A stretch of 64,000 nucleotides of DNA from positions 28,179-92,178 of the forward strand of contig CANJQH010000004.1 of the NCBI GenBank assembly GCA_947476335.1, given 5' to 3'. The notes beneath the pieces were generated by a model. The model was not told the DNA's origin. It ran no database searches and worked only from the letters and a program-made list of their open reading frames with translations. The stretch is from Anaerolineae bacterium (GTDB taxonomy: Bacteria > Chloroflexota > Anaerolineae > J036 > Brachytrichaceae). Made by a program: the position numbers and the translations under genes. Below, one piece after another: positions 35,146 to 43,225 of the stretch (positions are counted from its first letter, which is position 1; each line of letters opens with the position of its first letter).

Positions 35146-35273
35146 TCTTGCATGGGTTTGGGATGATAGCCACATCGGATCGCGCTGTTCTCGTGTGGAG
35201 CATCGTGTACCACAACACGCCGAGTGCCAGCGACGCTGTACTACTTTCCAGCCCGGGTGCCAAACGCACCCCG

Positions 35274-35311
35274 TTGATTGGGCGTATCCCTGCCGCGATA
35301 CAATCTTTACC
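35274..35311 (+). promoter_or_regulatory. Promoter of the DUF3090 gene giving a leaderless mRNA
   Basis: TTGATT (35274-35279), a 19-bp spacer, TACAAT (35299-35304), then 7 nt and the ATG at 35312. There is no ribosome binding site. Confidence 0.55.
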
Positions 35312-35857
35312 ATGTCTGGTCAGCAGATCGACCTGAATCCCGTTTCACGCATCACAATCAACGCCATCGGCCAGCCCGGCCAGCGCACCTTCTATATGCA
35401 GGGACGCAGCGGTGCTCAGCTGATTTCGTTGATTTGCGAAAAAGAAACTGCACGCGCGCTTGCTGATGCGCTGCAGCAGATGCTCGAAGAGCTCAAGACT
35501 CGTTTTCCACAGGGCGCACGCTACATGAAGCAGCTGGCCAACATGGATCTCGAGGAACCGATTGCGCCCGAATTTCGTATCGGCCAGGTGAGCCTGGGAT
35601 ACGACGAAGACCACGATCAGGTGGTGGTCGTGTGTCACGAAATGCTCGCTGCAGATATCGACGAGAGCGAATCCTCCGTGGTGCGCTTTCACTGCACGCG
35701 TGCGCAGGCTGACGCACTCACCGTGCATACGCTGGAAGTGGTTTCGAAAGGGCGGCCAGTATGCCAGCTGTGTGGCAAACCTATGGATGCTGATGGCAAT
35801 GTGCTCGGATTCTGCCCGCGTCGTAACGGGCATGCTGATGAGCTCGTATTCGCATAA
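35312..35857 (+). CDS. DUF3090 family protein
   Basis: A 181-residue protein with a zinc-ribbon-like C-terminus (CQLCGKPMDADGN, then FCPRRNGH). DUF3090 (TIGR03847) proteins have no known activity. In actinobacteria they are coded with SCO1664-family and MSMEG_4193-family genes; the same three occur in this window, with SCO1664 as the next gene. The ATG at 35312 gives the family N-terminus MSGQQIDLNPV and lies 7 nt behind a -10 box. Confidence 0.88.
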   Translation: MSGQQIDLNPVSRITINAIGQPGQRTFYMQGRSGAQLISLICEKETARALADALQQMLEELKTRFPQGARYMKQLANMDLEEPIAPEFRIGQVSLGYDEDHDQVVVVCHEMLAADIDESESSVVRFHCTRAQADALTVHTLEVVSKGRPVCQLCGKPMDADGNVLGFCPRRNGHADELVFA

Positions 35858-35993
35858 GTCATTCAGTAACCAACATGACTTGTTCCCCTGTCTTGTCATT
35901 CGCACAAATCACATCGGTTCTTCCCCTGCGTGGGGAGAATCGGTGCAATTTGAGCCTGTCCAAGATGAAAAGTGCAAGGGTTGGCTAGTCACG

Positions 35994-36185
35994 TTAACGA
36001 TTAGTCTCAGATCAGTGTTTCGCTGATGCAATTGCTCAGCCTCATCAATTTCCAGAAAGCTGTCATCATTTAGCTTTAGATTCGTATTTCTTACAGAATA
36101 TGTTCTCCCTTATCTTGCTTCTCTCCCCCTTTTTTGAGAAAAAAGCGTGTTTTGTAATGGAAACTTAATCGGCTTGACTGGTTAC
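35994..36185 (+). repeat. Decayed family B-like repeat
   Basis: The left part (TTAGTCTCAGATCAGTGTTT) and right part (AGCGTGTTTTGTAATGGAAA, then GACTGGTTAC) resemble the two B arms, with TTCTCTCCCCC between them as in the B hairpin. Pairing is mostly lost and extra sequence separates the halves. It occupies the AT-richer 409-bp gap between DUF3090 and SCO1664; 35900-35960 also holds a weak hairpin around TTCCCCTGCGTGGGGA. Confidence 0.4.
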
Positions 36186-36266
36186 AGAACTCTTAATCTG
36201 CGGCTGAATGGTTATCGCTGATGAGAAATTGACTGACCTGAATCGTTGTCTTATTTATCAAACGTA

Positions 36267-37022
36267 ATGTTGAACGAAATGCCGCTCGACAGCCTACTGC
36301 GTGTGCTTACGGGGGGCGATATGGAGCTGCTCGGCCTGATGCCGTACGGTTCCAACTACACGTTCCTGGCCCGTATCGCAGATGCCAGCGCCGCCGCGCA
36401 GGATGATGACGCAGCGCTGCTGTCCGTCTATAAACCGCGCCGCGGAGAGGCGCCGCTGTGGGACTTTACCAATGGCACGCTTTGTATGCGCGAATACGCT
36501 GCGTATCTTGTCAGCGAAGCACTTGGCTGGCGCATCGTGCCACCGACGGTGCTGCGCGATGGAGATCATGGCTTCGGCTCGGTGCAGCTGTATATCGAAA
36601 ACGACGAAGAACAGCACTTCTTCACCTTTCGAGATGACCCGACCTGTCGCGAACAGCTGCAGCGCATTTGTATCTTCGATCTCATCACGAACAACGCCGA
36701 TCGCAAGAGCGGCCATTGCCTGCGTGATACCGATGGCCACGTCTGGGCGATTGACCACGGCATCTGCTTCAATAGAGATCACAAGCTGCGCACGGTGATC
36801 TGGGACTTTGCATCTCAGAAAATTTCTGATTCGCTGCTCTCTGATGTGCAGACGTTGCGTGATCGTGTGGAAGCCGACCAGACGATCGGCCGCGCACTGC
36901 GACAATTGCTCGACGAAGATGAGGTGCGCGCATTTGTGCGGCGCATCGATGGCGTGCTTAAACTGCGCATGTTTCCGAGCCCGAGCCGTTCCGAACGCAG
37001 CATTCCGTGGCCGCCTGTGTAA
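36267..37022 (+). CDS. SCO1664 family protein (phosphatidylinositol kinase-like fold)
   Basis: A 251-residue protein of TIGR03843 type. The kinase-like signature ITNNADRKSGHCL (about residues 150-162) and the following WAIDHGICFN match this family, which is distantly related to phosphatidylinositol 3/4-kinases. Its substrate is unknown. It is the partner of DUF3090 by gene order. The start is either ATG 36267 or ATG 36279 (MPLDSLLRVL). Repeat A5 follows 7 bp after the stop. Confidence 0.85.
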   Translation: MLNEMPLDSLLRVLTGGDMELLGLMPYGSNYTFLARIADASAAAQDDDAALLSVYKPRRGEAPLWDFTNGTLCMREYAAYLVSEALGWRIVPPTVLRDGDHGFGSVQLYIENDEEQHFFTFRDDPTCREQLQRICIFDLITNNADRKSGHCLRDTDGHVWAIDHGICFNRDHKLRTVIWDFASQKISDSLLSDVQTLRDRVEADQTIGRALRQLLDEDEVRAFVRRIDGVLKLRMFPSPSRSERSIPWPPV

Positions 37023-37028
37023 GGCAAC

Positions 37029-37122
37029 TAAGTTCCTGTCCATAAGTTTTGTCCGGCAGATTCGCCTCCCCCGCTTTGCGGGGGAGGCGAATCTGCCGCC
37101 AGAACTTTTGGCGACTCACTTA
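37029..37122 (-). mobile_element. Family A repeat, copy A5
   Basis: A 94-bp reverse copy flanked by C and G (CTAG target). It lies between the SCO1664 gene and the LCP gene. Confidence 0.92.
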
Positions 37123-37209
37123 GATTTGCCACCTCGCTCCGTTCTGTCGATTCGGGGGGTAGGATGAAAAACAGCGGGCGAAAAGCTTCGCTGGATCAGG
37201 TAAATTGGC

Positions 37210-38526
37210 GTGGATATGCCTCGACGCGGGTTTAATTTTTATCTGCTGCTGGTGGTGGTCGGATTGACGCTGCTGGTGCTTGCGGCTGTCGCTGTTGTGC
37301 TTACGCGCGTCATCGGGCCGGCGACACAGCGCCTGCGCGAACAATCTGCGGTGGCTGCGGGTAGCACCGCCGCGCCGCCGCTTACGTTGTCCGACCTCGG
37401 GGTGTGGCATGGGATGGATCGTGTGACTATCCTTGTGCTCGGCATTGATCAGCGCCCAGGCGAAGATCCGAACACCACGCGCACCGATACGATGATTCTC
37501 GTGACGGTCGACCCGCGCACCAAGACGGCCGGCCTGCTCAGCATTCCGCGCGATTTGTACGTGCCGCTGCCGAATCGCGGGCAGGGGCGCATTAATACCG
37601 CGCACATCTACGGTGGCCCGGAATATGCCATGCGCACGGTTGAGCTCAACCTTGGCTTGCCGGTGCAGCACTATGTGCGCATGAATTTTGAGGCGGTGGT
37701 GACGCTGATCGACCTGGTCGGCGGCATTGAGGTCGACAATCCACAGGACATCGACGACCCGTTTTATCCTGATGCGAACTATGGCTACGAGCCTTTTAAG
37801 CTTTCCGCCGGCGTGCATAAGCTCGACGGCCACACGGCGCTGAAATACGCACGCACGCGGCACGGAGACAGTGATTTCTTCCGCATTCGTCGTCAGCAGC
37901 AGGTGATTTTCGCGTTGCGCAGTAAATTCCTTGGCAGCGATGCGGTCACGAAGCTGCTGCCGAATGCGCCGGCGATTCTGCAAGCGCTGCACGATGCGGT
38001 GGCGACGGACTTGAGCAATGCCGAGCTTGTGCAGCTGGCGCTGCTGGCGCGGGACATTCCCGAGGATCACATTGCGCGGCTGGCGATTGATGAGCAGGCT
38101 GTGCAGCCGTGGACGACGCCGAGTGGCGGCAGTGTGGTGATTCCCGTGCGCGAGCGGCTGCAGGAGCTGCGCGACGTGCTGCTGAATCCGCTTGCGTCTG
38201 CAGATGACGCAGGCCGTGTGTCCGTTGGCGCCATTGGCTCCATTGGCTCCATTGGCATCTACAACGGCACAGAGACGCGCGGGCTTGCTGCTGCAGCACG
38301 CACTGCGCTCGAGCAGCGCGGCTATCGCGTGACGCAGATCGGCGATGTGGCTGAGGCGACGCCACACAGTAGGTTGCTGCTGCGCGGCAACAAGCGCGCA
38401 TTCGCTGAGCAGCTTGCGCGCGATCTGGGCATTTCCGGCATCGCCATCATCGCTGCGCCGAACGCGCCGGGCGATGCCGACGTCGTGCTTGTGCTCGGCG
38501 CAGATTACAGTGCTGCGGCGCCGTGA
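37210..38526 (+). CDS. LytR-CpsA-Psr (LCP) family protein with LytR_C domain
   Basis: A 438-residue membrane-anchored protein. One helix (about residues 10-32) leads to an extracellular LCP domain (about 70-230) with the conserved Arg/Asp positions in DQRPGEDPNTTRTDTMILV, SIPRDLYV and KYARTRHGDSDFFRIRRQQ. A C-terminal LytR_C-like domain follows (about 345-435). LCP enzymes attach undecaprenyl-linked glycopolymers to the cell wall or other acceptors. A GATTGGC-like repeat codes GAIGSIGSIG near residue 340. The start may be GTG 37210 or ATG 37216. Confidence 0.88.
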   Translation: MDMPRRGFNFYLLLVVVGLTLLVLAAVAVVLTRVIGPATQRLREQSAVAAGSTAAPPLTLSDLGVWHGMDRVTILVLGIDQRPGEDPNTTRTDTMILVTVDPRTKTAGLLSIPRDLYVPLPNRGQGRINTAHIYGGPEYAMRTVELNLGLPVQHYVRMNFEAVVTLIDLVGGIEVDNPQDIDDPFYPDANYGYEPFKLSAGVHKLDGHTALKYARTRHGDSDFFRIRRQQQVIFALRSKFLGSDAVTKLLPNAPAILQALHDAVATDLSNAELVQLALLARDIPEDHIARLAIDEQAVQPWTTPSGGSVVIPVRERLQELRDVLLNPLASADDAGRVSVGAIGSIGSIGIYNGTETRGLAAAARTALEQRGYRVTQIGDVAEATPHSRLLLRGNKRAFAEQLARDLGISGIAIIAAPNAPGDADVVLVLGADYSAAAP

Positions 38527-38540
38527 GGGCGTGGCAATTT

Positions 38541-39542
38541 TTATCTGCGCACTGCAAGCGTGCGCAGCGTCACATTTCCCCCCCCCAGGCCGTACTTGTA
38601 GCTTTCATTACCTTGCAGGAAATCGAACAGGTGCCGCTTCTCTGCGATGGCGCGTTCGATCAGCCGCGCGATTAGCACCTGGCCCGGGCTGAGGTGCGCG
38701 AATTTCAACGGGGCGAGACCTGAGTTGTAGACGAGCACAGCGTCGCCGTAGACGAAATTCAGATACGCCGCGGCGCGCGTGAGCGGCTCTTCATCTCCGA
38801 CTTCGAGAAATGACAACTGCAGCCAGCCAGCCTGTTGCATCGTGTGCGCCATTTTCTGGAAGAACGCCTCCATGCGCGGCGTCATGAATTCCGATTTTGT
38901 GACCATCGATGCTTTCATCAACGCCAGAAAATCTGCGACGTCGCTTTCGAGCGTCTCTGGATTTGACACAACGACTACGCGCGATTCCTCGGCTGCGCGG
39001 CGCAGCTTGCGCTGTAGCTCGCGGCGCTCCTTGCCGTCCAGCATTGCGAGATAGGCGTCGAATGTGGCGGGCAGCGCGATGACCGGGCACACGTCTTCGA
39101 CGGGTGTTTCAACTTGCCAGCTTTGTGCGCGCAGCAGATCGGCGAAGCGCGCGAATGTCGGCGACGACTCGACGATGTTGGTCAGGCTGATCGTCGTCCA
39201 CGCCGGCGCAGTCGGCCCAGCCAGCCAGCCGAGTAGCGCTTCGAAGGCGGCGTCTTCATGGCCTGGCGCGATGAGCACATCAAGGTAATCTGAGATTTCC
39301 TTGTATGCCGCGAAGCCGAGCGTACCCTCGTGCAAGGCCAGCGGCGCCAGCGCGATGAGCGCACCGCCGTCGTCGTGCACGGCGACGATCTGCAGTTCGC
39401 CCTGGCCGAATTCCTGCCAGGTCAGCTGCTGCCATTCGGGTGTGAAGAAGATCGAATCGAAGGCGAGGCTGCCCTGCAGCATGCGCCATTCGGGGGCGAG
39501 CTGTGCGAATGCTTCGGCGTGGGTATGGATGCGAATTTGCAT
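38541..39542 (-). CDS. GNAT-fold acyltransferase, CelD/FemAB-like
   Basis: A 333-residue protein of the acetyltransferase family often annotated CelD/BcsL, with two GNAT-like halves. The second contains KERRELQRKLRRA (about 165-177) and the typical end LFDFLQGNESYKYGLG. Such enzymes may modify polysaccharides or peptidoglycan, which fits the convergent LCP gene. The ATG at 39542 was used. Upstream, the frame stays open to repeat B5 and continues in register with def if the repeat is removed. Confidence 0.75.
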   Translation of the reverse strand: MQIRIHTHAEAFAQLAPEWRMLQGSLAFDSIFFTPEWQQLTWQEFGQGELQIVAVHDDGGALIALAPLALHEGTLGFAAYKEISDYLDVLIAPGHEDAAFEALLGWLAGPTAPAWTTISLTNIVESSPTFARFADLLRAQSWQVETPVEDVCPVIALPATFDAYLAMLDGKERRELQRKLRRAAEESRVVVVSNPETLESDVADFLALMKASMVTKSEFMTPRMEAFFQKMAHTMQQAGWLQLSFLEVGDEEPLTRAAAYLNFVYGDAVLVYNSGLAPLKFAHLSPGQVLIARLIERAIAEKRHLFDFLQGNESYKYGLGGGNVTLRTLAVRR

Positions 39543-39587
39543 ACGAATGCGGATTATCCCGCGTTGGGACTGTTCGTCCGCTGTTTC

Positions 39588-39699
39588 GTAACTACTCAGG
39601 CCCAAATTAGTATTTCCCGCGAAACACACGATTCCTTCCTCCAAAGGGGGAGGGAATCGTGTGTTTCGCGATAGAAAATAGAGCGGCCTGAGTCGTTAC
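39588..39699 (+). mobile_element. Family B repeat, copy B5 with exact 8-bp duplication
   Basis: A 112-bp copy; the right end has GAGTCGTTAC instead of GAGTAGTTAC, and two hairpin pairs are mismatched. GCTGTTTC is duplicated at 39580-39587 and 39700-39707. The element supplies the TAA stop of def. Confidence 0.92.
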
Positions 39700-40211
39700 G
39701 CTGTTTCCTTGTCTTCGTTCTCGTTTACCTGCCAGACGCGATCGGGCGCGACGAGCTTGTCGATGTAGAGCACGCCGTCGAGATGATCGAGTTCATGCTG
39801 AATCGCACGCGCGAGCATGCCGGTGGCCTCGAAGCGCACGCGGGCGCCTAGGCGGTCGAGCGCCTTGACCGTGATCGTCAGCGGGCGCTCCACATCGCCG
39901 CGCCAGCCCGGAATCGACAGGCATCCTTCGGCGTGCTCCCATATCTCTTCGGATTTGCGGACGATTTCCGGATTGATAAGCGTGTAGAGCGTGGATTTTT
40001 CCTGCCCGTGTTCGTCGTGTTCGCTCATCTCGACGACGGCGACGCGCTGAGACACGCCGATCTGCGGCGCAGCCAGTCCGAGGCCGTGTGCGTGGTGCAT
40101 CGTGTCGATCATGTCATCGACGAGCTTCTGCGTCTCTTTGCTGATTTTCTCGACCTTTACCGCCTTCTTGCGCAGTACAAGGTCACCGATTTTTCGTATC
40201 TGTCGAATCAT
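39696..40211 (-). CDS. def: Peptide deformylase
   Basis: A 171-residue metallo-hydrolase that removes the formyl group from nascent proteins. All three motifs are present: GLAAPQIG (residues 45-52), EGCLSIP with metal ligand Cys97, and HELDH (His139, Glu140, His143). The stop codon comes from repeat B5. Without the repeat and one target copy, the frame would run on without a stop into the GNAT gene. The ATG at 40211 gives the standard MIRQIRKIGD start. Confidence 0.93.
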   Translation of the reverse strand: MIRQIRKIGDLVLRKKAVKVEKISKETQKLVDDMIDTMHHAHGLGLAAPQIGVSQRVAVVEMSEHDEHGQEKSTLYTLINPEIVRKSEEIWEHAEGCLSIPGWRGDVERPLTITVKALDRLGARVRFEATGMLARAIQHELDHLDGVLYIDKLVAPDRVWQVNENEDKETA

Positions 40212-40215
40212 ATTT

Positions 40216-42078
40216 TTAGTTCCGAGTTCGAGTTTTGAGCTCCGAGCGCATCTGCTGAGGCTCATTTTTTGATGCCTGGAGCCCGGCATTCGGAGTTCGA
40301 ATTTCATCGTAGGCGCCGAGCCATTCGGCGATCTCACGCCGGTGCGCTGCCTGTTGTGATTGTTGCTGGCGATTTTGAAAATCCTCCAGCCTGTCAACGA
40401 TTTCGCGCTGCACACGGCGCGGATTCCAGACGCGCTCGAAGACGAGTTCGCCATCCTGGCCGCCGGTGCGGATCACTACGTCGCCCATGTTGAAGGCGTT
40501 GTCCAGCAGGCCACGTGTGCGGTAGGTGACGTTTTGAATGCTGCTCATGCTCGCCGTTTTTTGCTGTGTGCCGGCGATGCCGAACGGAGAGCGATCGTAA
40601 TCGATGATTCGATCAGGTGCGACGATGTAGACGTCGTTACGCCAGTCCTCGTAGCGCCAGATCAGCCATGCGAGCAGCACAAACGCGATCGCCAGACCCG
40701 CGATCAGAGGGAGCGACGTCGGCTGCGCAGACTGCACAGTTTGTACAGTTTGTACAGTTTGTACAGTTTGTACAAATGAGAGCTGCCAGCCGAGCTGTGG
40801 CACGATGATCAACAGCACAATGCACATGAGAAATGCGAGTAGTTGCACGGCGGTGTTTTGCAGCAGCAGCAGCCAGTGCTTGTGATACACGATGTCGGCG
40901 CCGCGCGTTTCGCGCATCGGTGGAACGAACCAGTGATACAGGTGCGTGAACCAGGATGTCGTCTGCGTCTGCGGCTGCGGCTGCGGCGTGTCAATTGTGG
41001 AATCATCCGCCGGCGCTTCACCCTGTTGCAGATCTTTTTGCAGCGCCTCGCGCATCTGTGCTTTTTCGAGCGACTTGCGCCGTTCGCGCGCACGTCCGCT
41101 GTGGTCGAGCACGATGCGCGCAACTTCATCCGGATGTTGTACCCAGGAGAAGCTCACGTTGCCGCGCACGCCCTGCGTTTCGATCGTGATGTCTCCGAGG
41201 TCGAATGTTGTGCTGAACCAGTTTCTGCGGCGCACGTTGACGTTTTGAATTTTGTCGATCGGGCATTCGTCCTGCTGGTCGAACATCAGGAAAACGCGTT
41301 CGCGATGGATCACGCGCTGATCGGTGACGATGTAGTCGTCGTTGCGCCAGTCAATGAAATTCCACAGCGCGACGGCAAAACTTGCGATCAGCGTGACGAT
41401 GCGCGCGATCAGCGCCGGCTGCGAGTCGAAGGTCGCCGCTGTGCCCGGCAGTGCGGCGGCGATGGTCATCACGATCGTCACCACCAGCAGCAGCCAGGCC
41501 AGCCACGCGTCGGTGAAAAACAAAATCTGCGCCCTGCGCCCGCGCCAGAGCAGATTTTCTCCGTCGCGTTGATTGTCGAAGGGCATCTTCGCGGCAACTG
41601 TGACGGCTGTGACAGATGAAGCTTCATCGTCGATCGGCCGTTCGACTTTGCTGAACCCCAGGCGCGTATCCATGTCGCCCAGCTCATGAATGAGATTGCG
41701 AAATACATCGGCCGGTATGATCCACACTTCGACATCGTCGATCGACTCGAGGGTGAATTCGGTCGTGCAGCCGGTGAGGAACGAAGCTTCGTTCAGCATG
41801 TCACCGGGCAGATGAAAGCGCACGATCGGGCGCCTGCCGTCTATGCCAGATTTACGCGCACTCGCACGGCCGCGCCGCAGCACGTACAGATCGGTGTTGT
41901 CACTCGCTTCTTCGACGAAGATGGTGCCCGGGGGAATGCGCTTCATTTCCACCAGGGAGATGATGCGTTTGAATTCTTCCGGACGTAATCCTGAAAATAG
42001 CGGTGAGATGCGCAGCACATCCAAAACTTCCTGTGGGGTGAGCGCATGGTTCATTGTGCGTGTAGTCTGCCGTTCCAT
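40216..42078 (-). CDS. Membrane protein with cyclic-nucleotide-binding domain and two bacterial PH domains
   Basis: A 620-residue protein. Residues about 18-140 form a cNMP-binding (CAP-like) domain (PPGTIFVEEASDNTDLYVL, LPGDMLNEASFLTG). Then come two units of two membrane helices plus a bPH2 domain (helices about 192-250 and 415-485). The PH segments contain DWRNDDYIVTDQRVIHRE and DWRNDVYIVAPDRIIDYD. A 9-bp tandem repeat (about 40737-40775) codes four TVQ units between helices. It may sense a ligand and act on the membrane; the function is unknown. It starts at ATG 42078 or possibly 42054 and ends 4 bp before def. Confidence 0.8.
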   Translation of the reverse strand: MERQTTRTMNHALTPQEVLDVLRISPLFSGLRPEEFKRIISLVEMKRIPPGTIFVEEASDNTDLYVLRRGRASARKSGIDGRRPIVRFHLPGDMLNEASFLTGCTTEFTLESIDDVEVWIIPADVFRNLIHELGDMDTRLGFSKVERPIDDEASSVTAVTVAAKMPFDNQRDGENLLWRGRRAQILFFTDAWLAWLLLVVTIVMTIAAALPGTAATFDSQPALIARIVTLIASFAVALWNFIDWRNDDYIVTDQRVIHRERVFLMFDQQDECPIDKIQNVNVRRRNWFSTTFDLGDITIETQGVRGNVSFSWVQHPDEVARIVLDHSGRARERRKSLEKAQMREALQKDLQQGEAPADDSTIDTPQPQPQTQTTSWFTHLYHWFVPPMRETRGADIVYHKHWLLLLQNTAVQLLAFLMCIVLLIIVPQLGWQLSFVQTVQTVQTVQTVQSAQPTSLPLIAGLAIAFVLLAWLIWRYEDWRNDVYIVAPDRIIDYDRSPFGIAGTQQKTASMSSIQNVTYRTRGLLDNAFNMGDVVIRTGGQDGELVFERVWNPRRVQREIVDRLEDFQNRQQQSQQAAHRREIAEWLGAYDEIRTPNAGLQASKNEPQQMRSELKTRTRN

Positions 42079-42120
42079 GCTGAGTGCGAATTATCACCGC
42101 AATGATCTGTTGTTGTTGTT

Positions 42121-42373
42121 GGGCGCATCCGCCGTTTGGGGGCGCCTTTGACCGCGCGTTATTGCGCCGCCGTCACCCGGGGCTGGCCACGGGTCTGTTG
42201 CGGTGGACCGCGCCGGCGCCGTTGGCGCTCATGTTTCGTCGAAAAAGCGCCGGAGGCGCGACGCTGCCCCAGCCCGGACCAGCGGTCCGGGTGACTGCCC
42301 GCGCCATTTCGTGAAATCTGCCTCCAACGGCGCGACGATGTGCTGTCAAATTTCGCCCCAAACGGCGGACGCT
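42121..42373. mobile_element. Family D inverted-repeat element, long structured copy D2
   Basis: About 253 bp bounded by GCATCCGCCGTTTGGGG and its near-complement (42353-42370). The interior is highly structured: CCCGGACC/GGTCCGGG (42273-42291), GCGCC-GGA-GGCGC (42248-42260) and a long-range GTCACCCGG/CCGGGTGAC pair (42172-42180, 42287-42295). The outer ends match the short element at 4542. No convincing reading frame. It fills the gap between the WecG-like and cNMP/PH genes. A structured RNA is possible. Confidence 0.6.
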
Positions 42374-42376
42374 ACT

Positions 42377-42393
42377 CGGATTTAGTCACTCCC
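42377..42393 (+). repeat. Family C right-end fragment (C5)
   Basis: CGGATTTAGTCACTCCC is nearly identical to the right end of the short C element at 47252-47318. It stands directly beside element D2; no matching left end is seen. Confidence 0.55.
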
Positions 42394-42420
42394 TTGCTGG
42401 TGGTGTTTGTGGAGTAGGAG

Positions 42421-43179
42421 TTACTTGTGTGCAAGGATCTTTACTGCTTCAGCAATCGCACAAGCTGCGAAGTGCAGCAGCGAAATCTGGCGGCGCCAGC
42501 GGCTGGGTTGGCTGAGCAGGCGATGGAGCCATTCGAGGCCGATGTGGCGCATCCAGCGCGGCGCATAACGGCGCACGCCGGCCAGATAGTCGAAGGTGCC
42601 GCCGACGCCCATGCCGAGCAGCCCGTTTGTCTGCGCACTGTGTCGCTGTGCGAATTCGTGCAACCAGAAGTCCTGCGCCGGCGCGCCGTAGGCGACGAAC
42701 AGTATTTGCGGCTGCGCAGCGGCGATGCGCGCGTCGATCTCCGCAATGTGCTCCGGCCGCGGCGAGCCTGCATGGCAGCCGGCGATGCGCAGGCCCGGGT
42801 TGTGCAAGCACAGCACTGCAGCCGCCTTCTCCGCCACACCCGGCGCCGCCCCGAGCAGAAAGACGCCCCAGCCGCGCTGCGCAGCGAGCGTACACAGCCG
42901 CTGCGTGAGGTCGACGCCAGTGACGCGCCCGCGCAGCGGCGCACCGCGCAGCCGCGCAGCGAGTGTGATGCCGACGCCGTCAGCCAGCGCAAGTGCGCAC
43001 TGCTCCAGCACGTTGAGGAAATGTGCGTCGCGCTGCGCCGTCGTCACGAATTCGGGATTCACCGTGGCGAACTGATGTATGCCGCCTGCATCGATCAGCG
43101 CTGCAGCGCGCACGCATGCTTCGTCGATGTCGACGTCGTCGATGCGGACATCGAGAATGCGAATGGAACGTGGAACCAA
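42421..43179 (-). CDS. WecG/TagA/CpsF family glycosyltransferase
   Basis: A 252-residue GT26-type enzyme. Family marks: ATVNPEFV (about 38-45), DGVGITLAARL (68-78), the VFLLGAAPGVAEKAA loop (105-119) and a late GVGGTFDYLAG followed by RRYAPRWMRHIGLEWLHRL. These enzymes add N-acetylmannosamine or similar sugars to lipid-linked precursors of wall or capsule polymers, which fits the LCP gene nearby. The start is TTG at 43179; it diverges from the cysteine desulfurase gene with 46 bp between. Confidence 0.88.
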   Translation of the reverse strand: MVPRSIRILDVRIDDVDIDEACVRAAALIDAGGIHQFATVNPEFVTTAQRDAHFLNVLEQCALALADGVGITLAARLRGAPLRGRVTGVDLTQRLCTLAAQRGWGVFLLGAAPGVAEKAAAVLCLHNPGLRIAGCHAGSPRPEHIAEIDARIAAAQPQILFVAYGAPAQDFWLHEFAQRHSAQTNGLLGMGVGGTFDYLAGVRRYAPRWMRHIGLEWLHRLLSQPSRWRRQISLLHFAACAIAEAVKILAHK

Positions 43180-43212
43180 TTTGCTGCTAATGGCGCGCCA
43201 ATTATGCGCGCT

Positions 43213-43225
43213 TAGAATCTCGCGT
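43213..43225 (+). promoter_or_regulatory. Leaderless -10 box of the cysteine desulfurase gene
   Basis: TAGAAT (43213-43218) followed by exactly 7 nt and ATG 43226. No well-spaced -35 box is visible and there is no ribosome binding site. Confidence 0.45.

Noticed and set aside
42084..42314. A 76-codon frame inside element D2
   Set aside because: Composition is extreme (Arg/Ala/Pro-rich), no domain is visible, and the sequence is better explained by inverted repeats.
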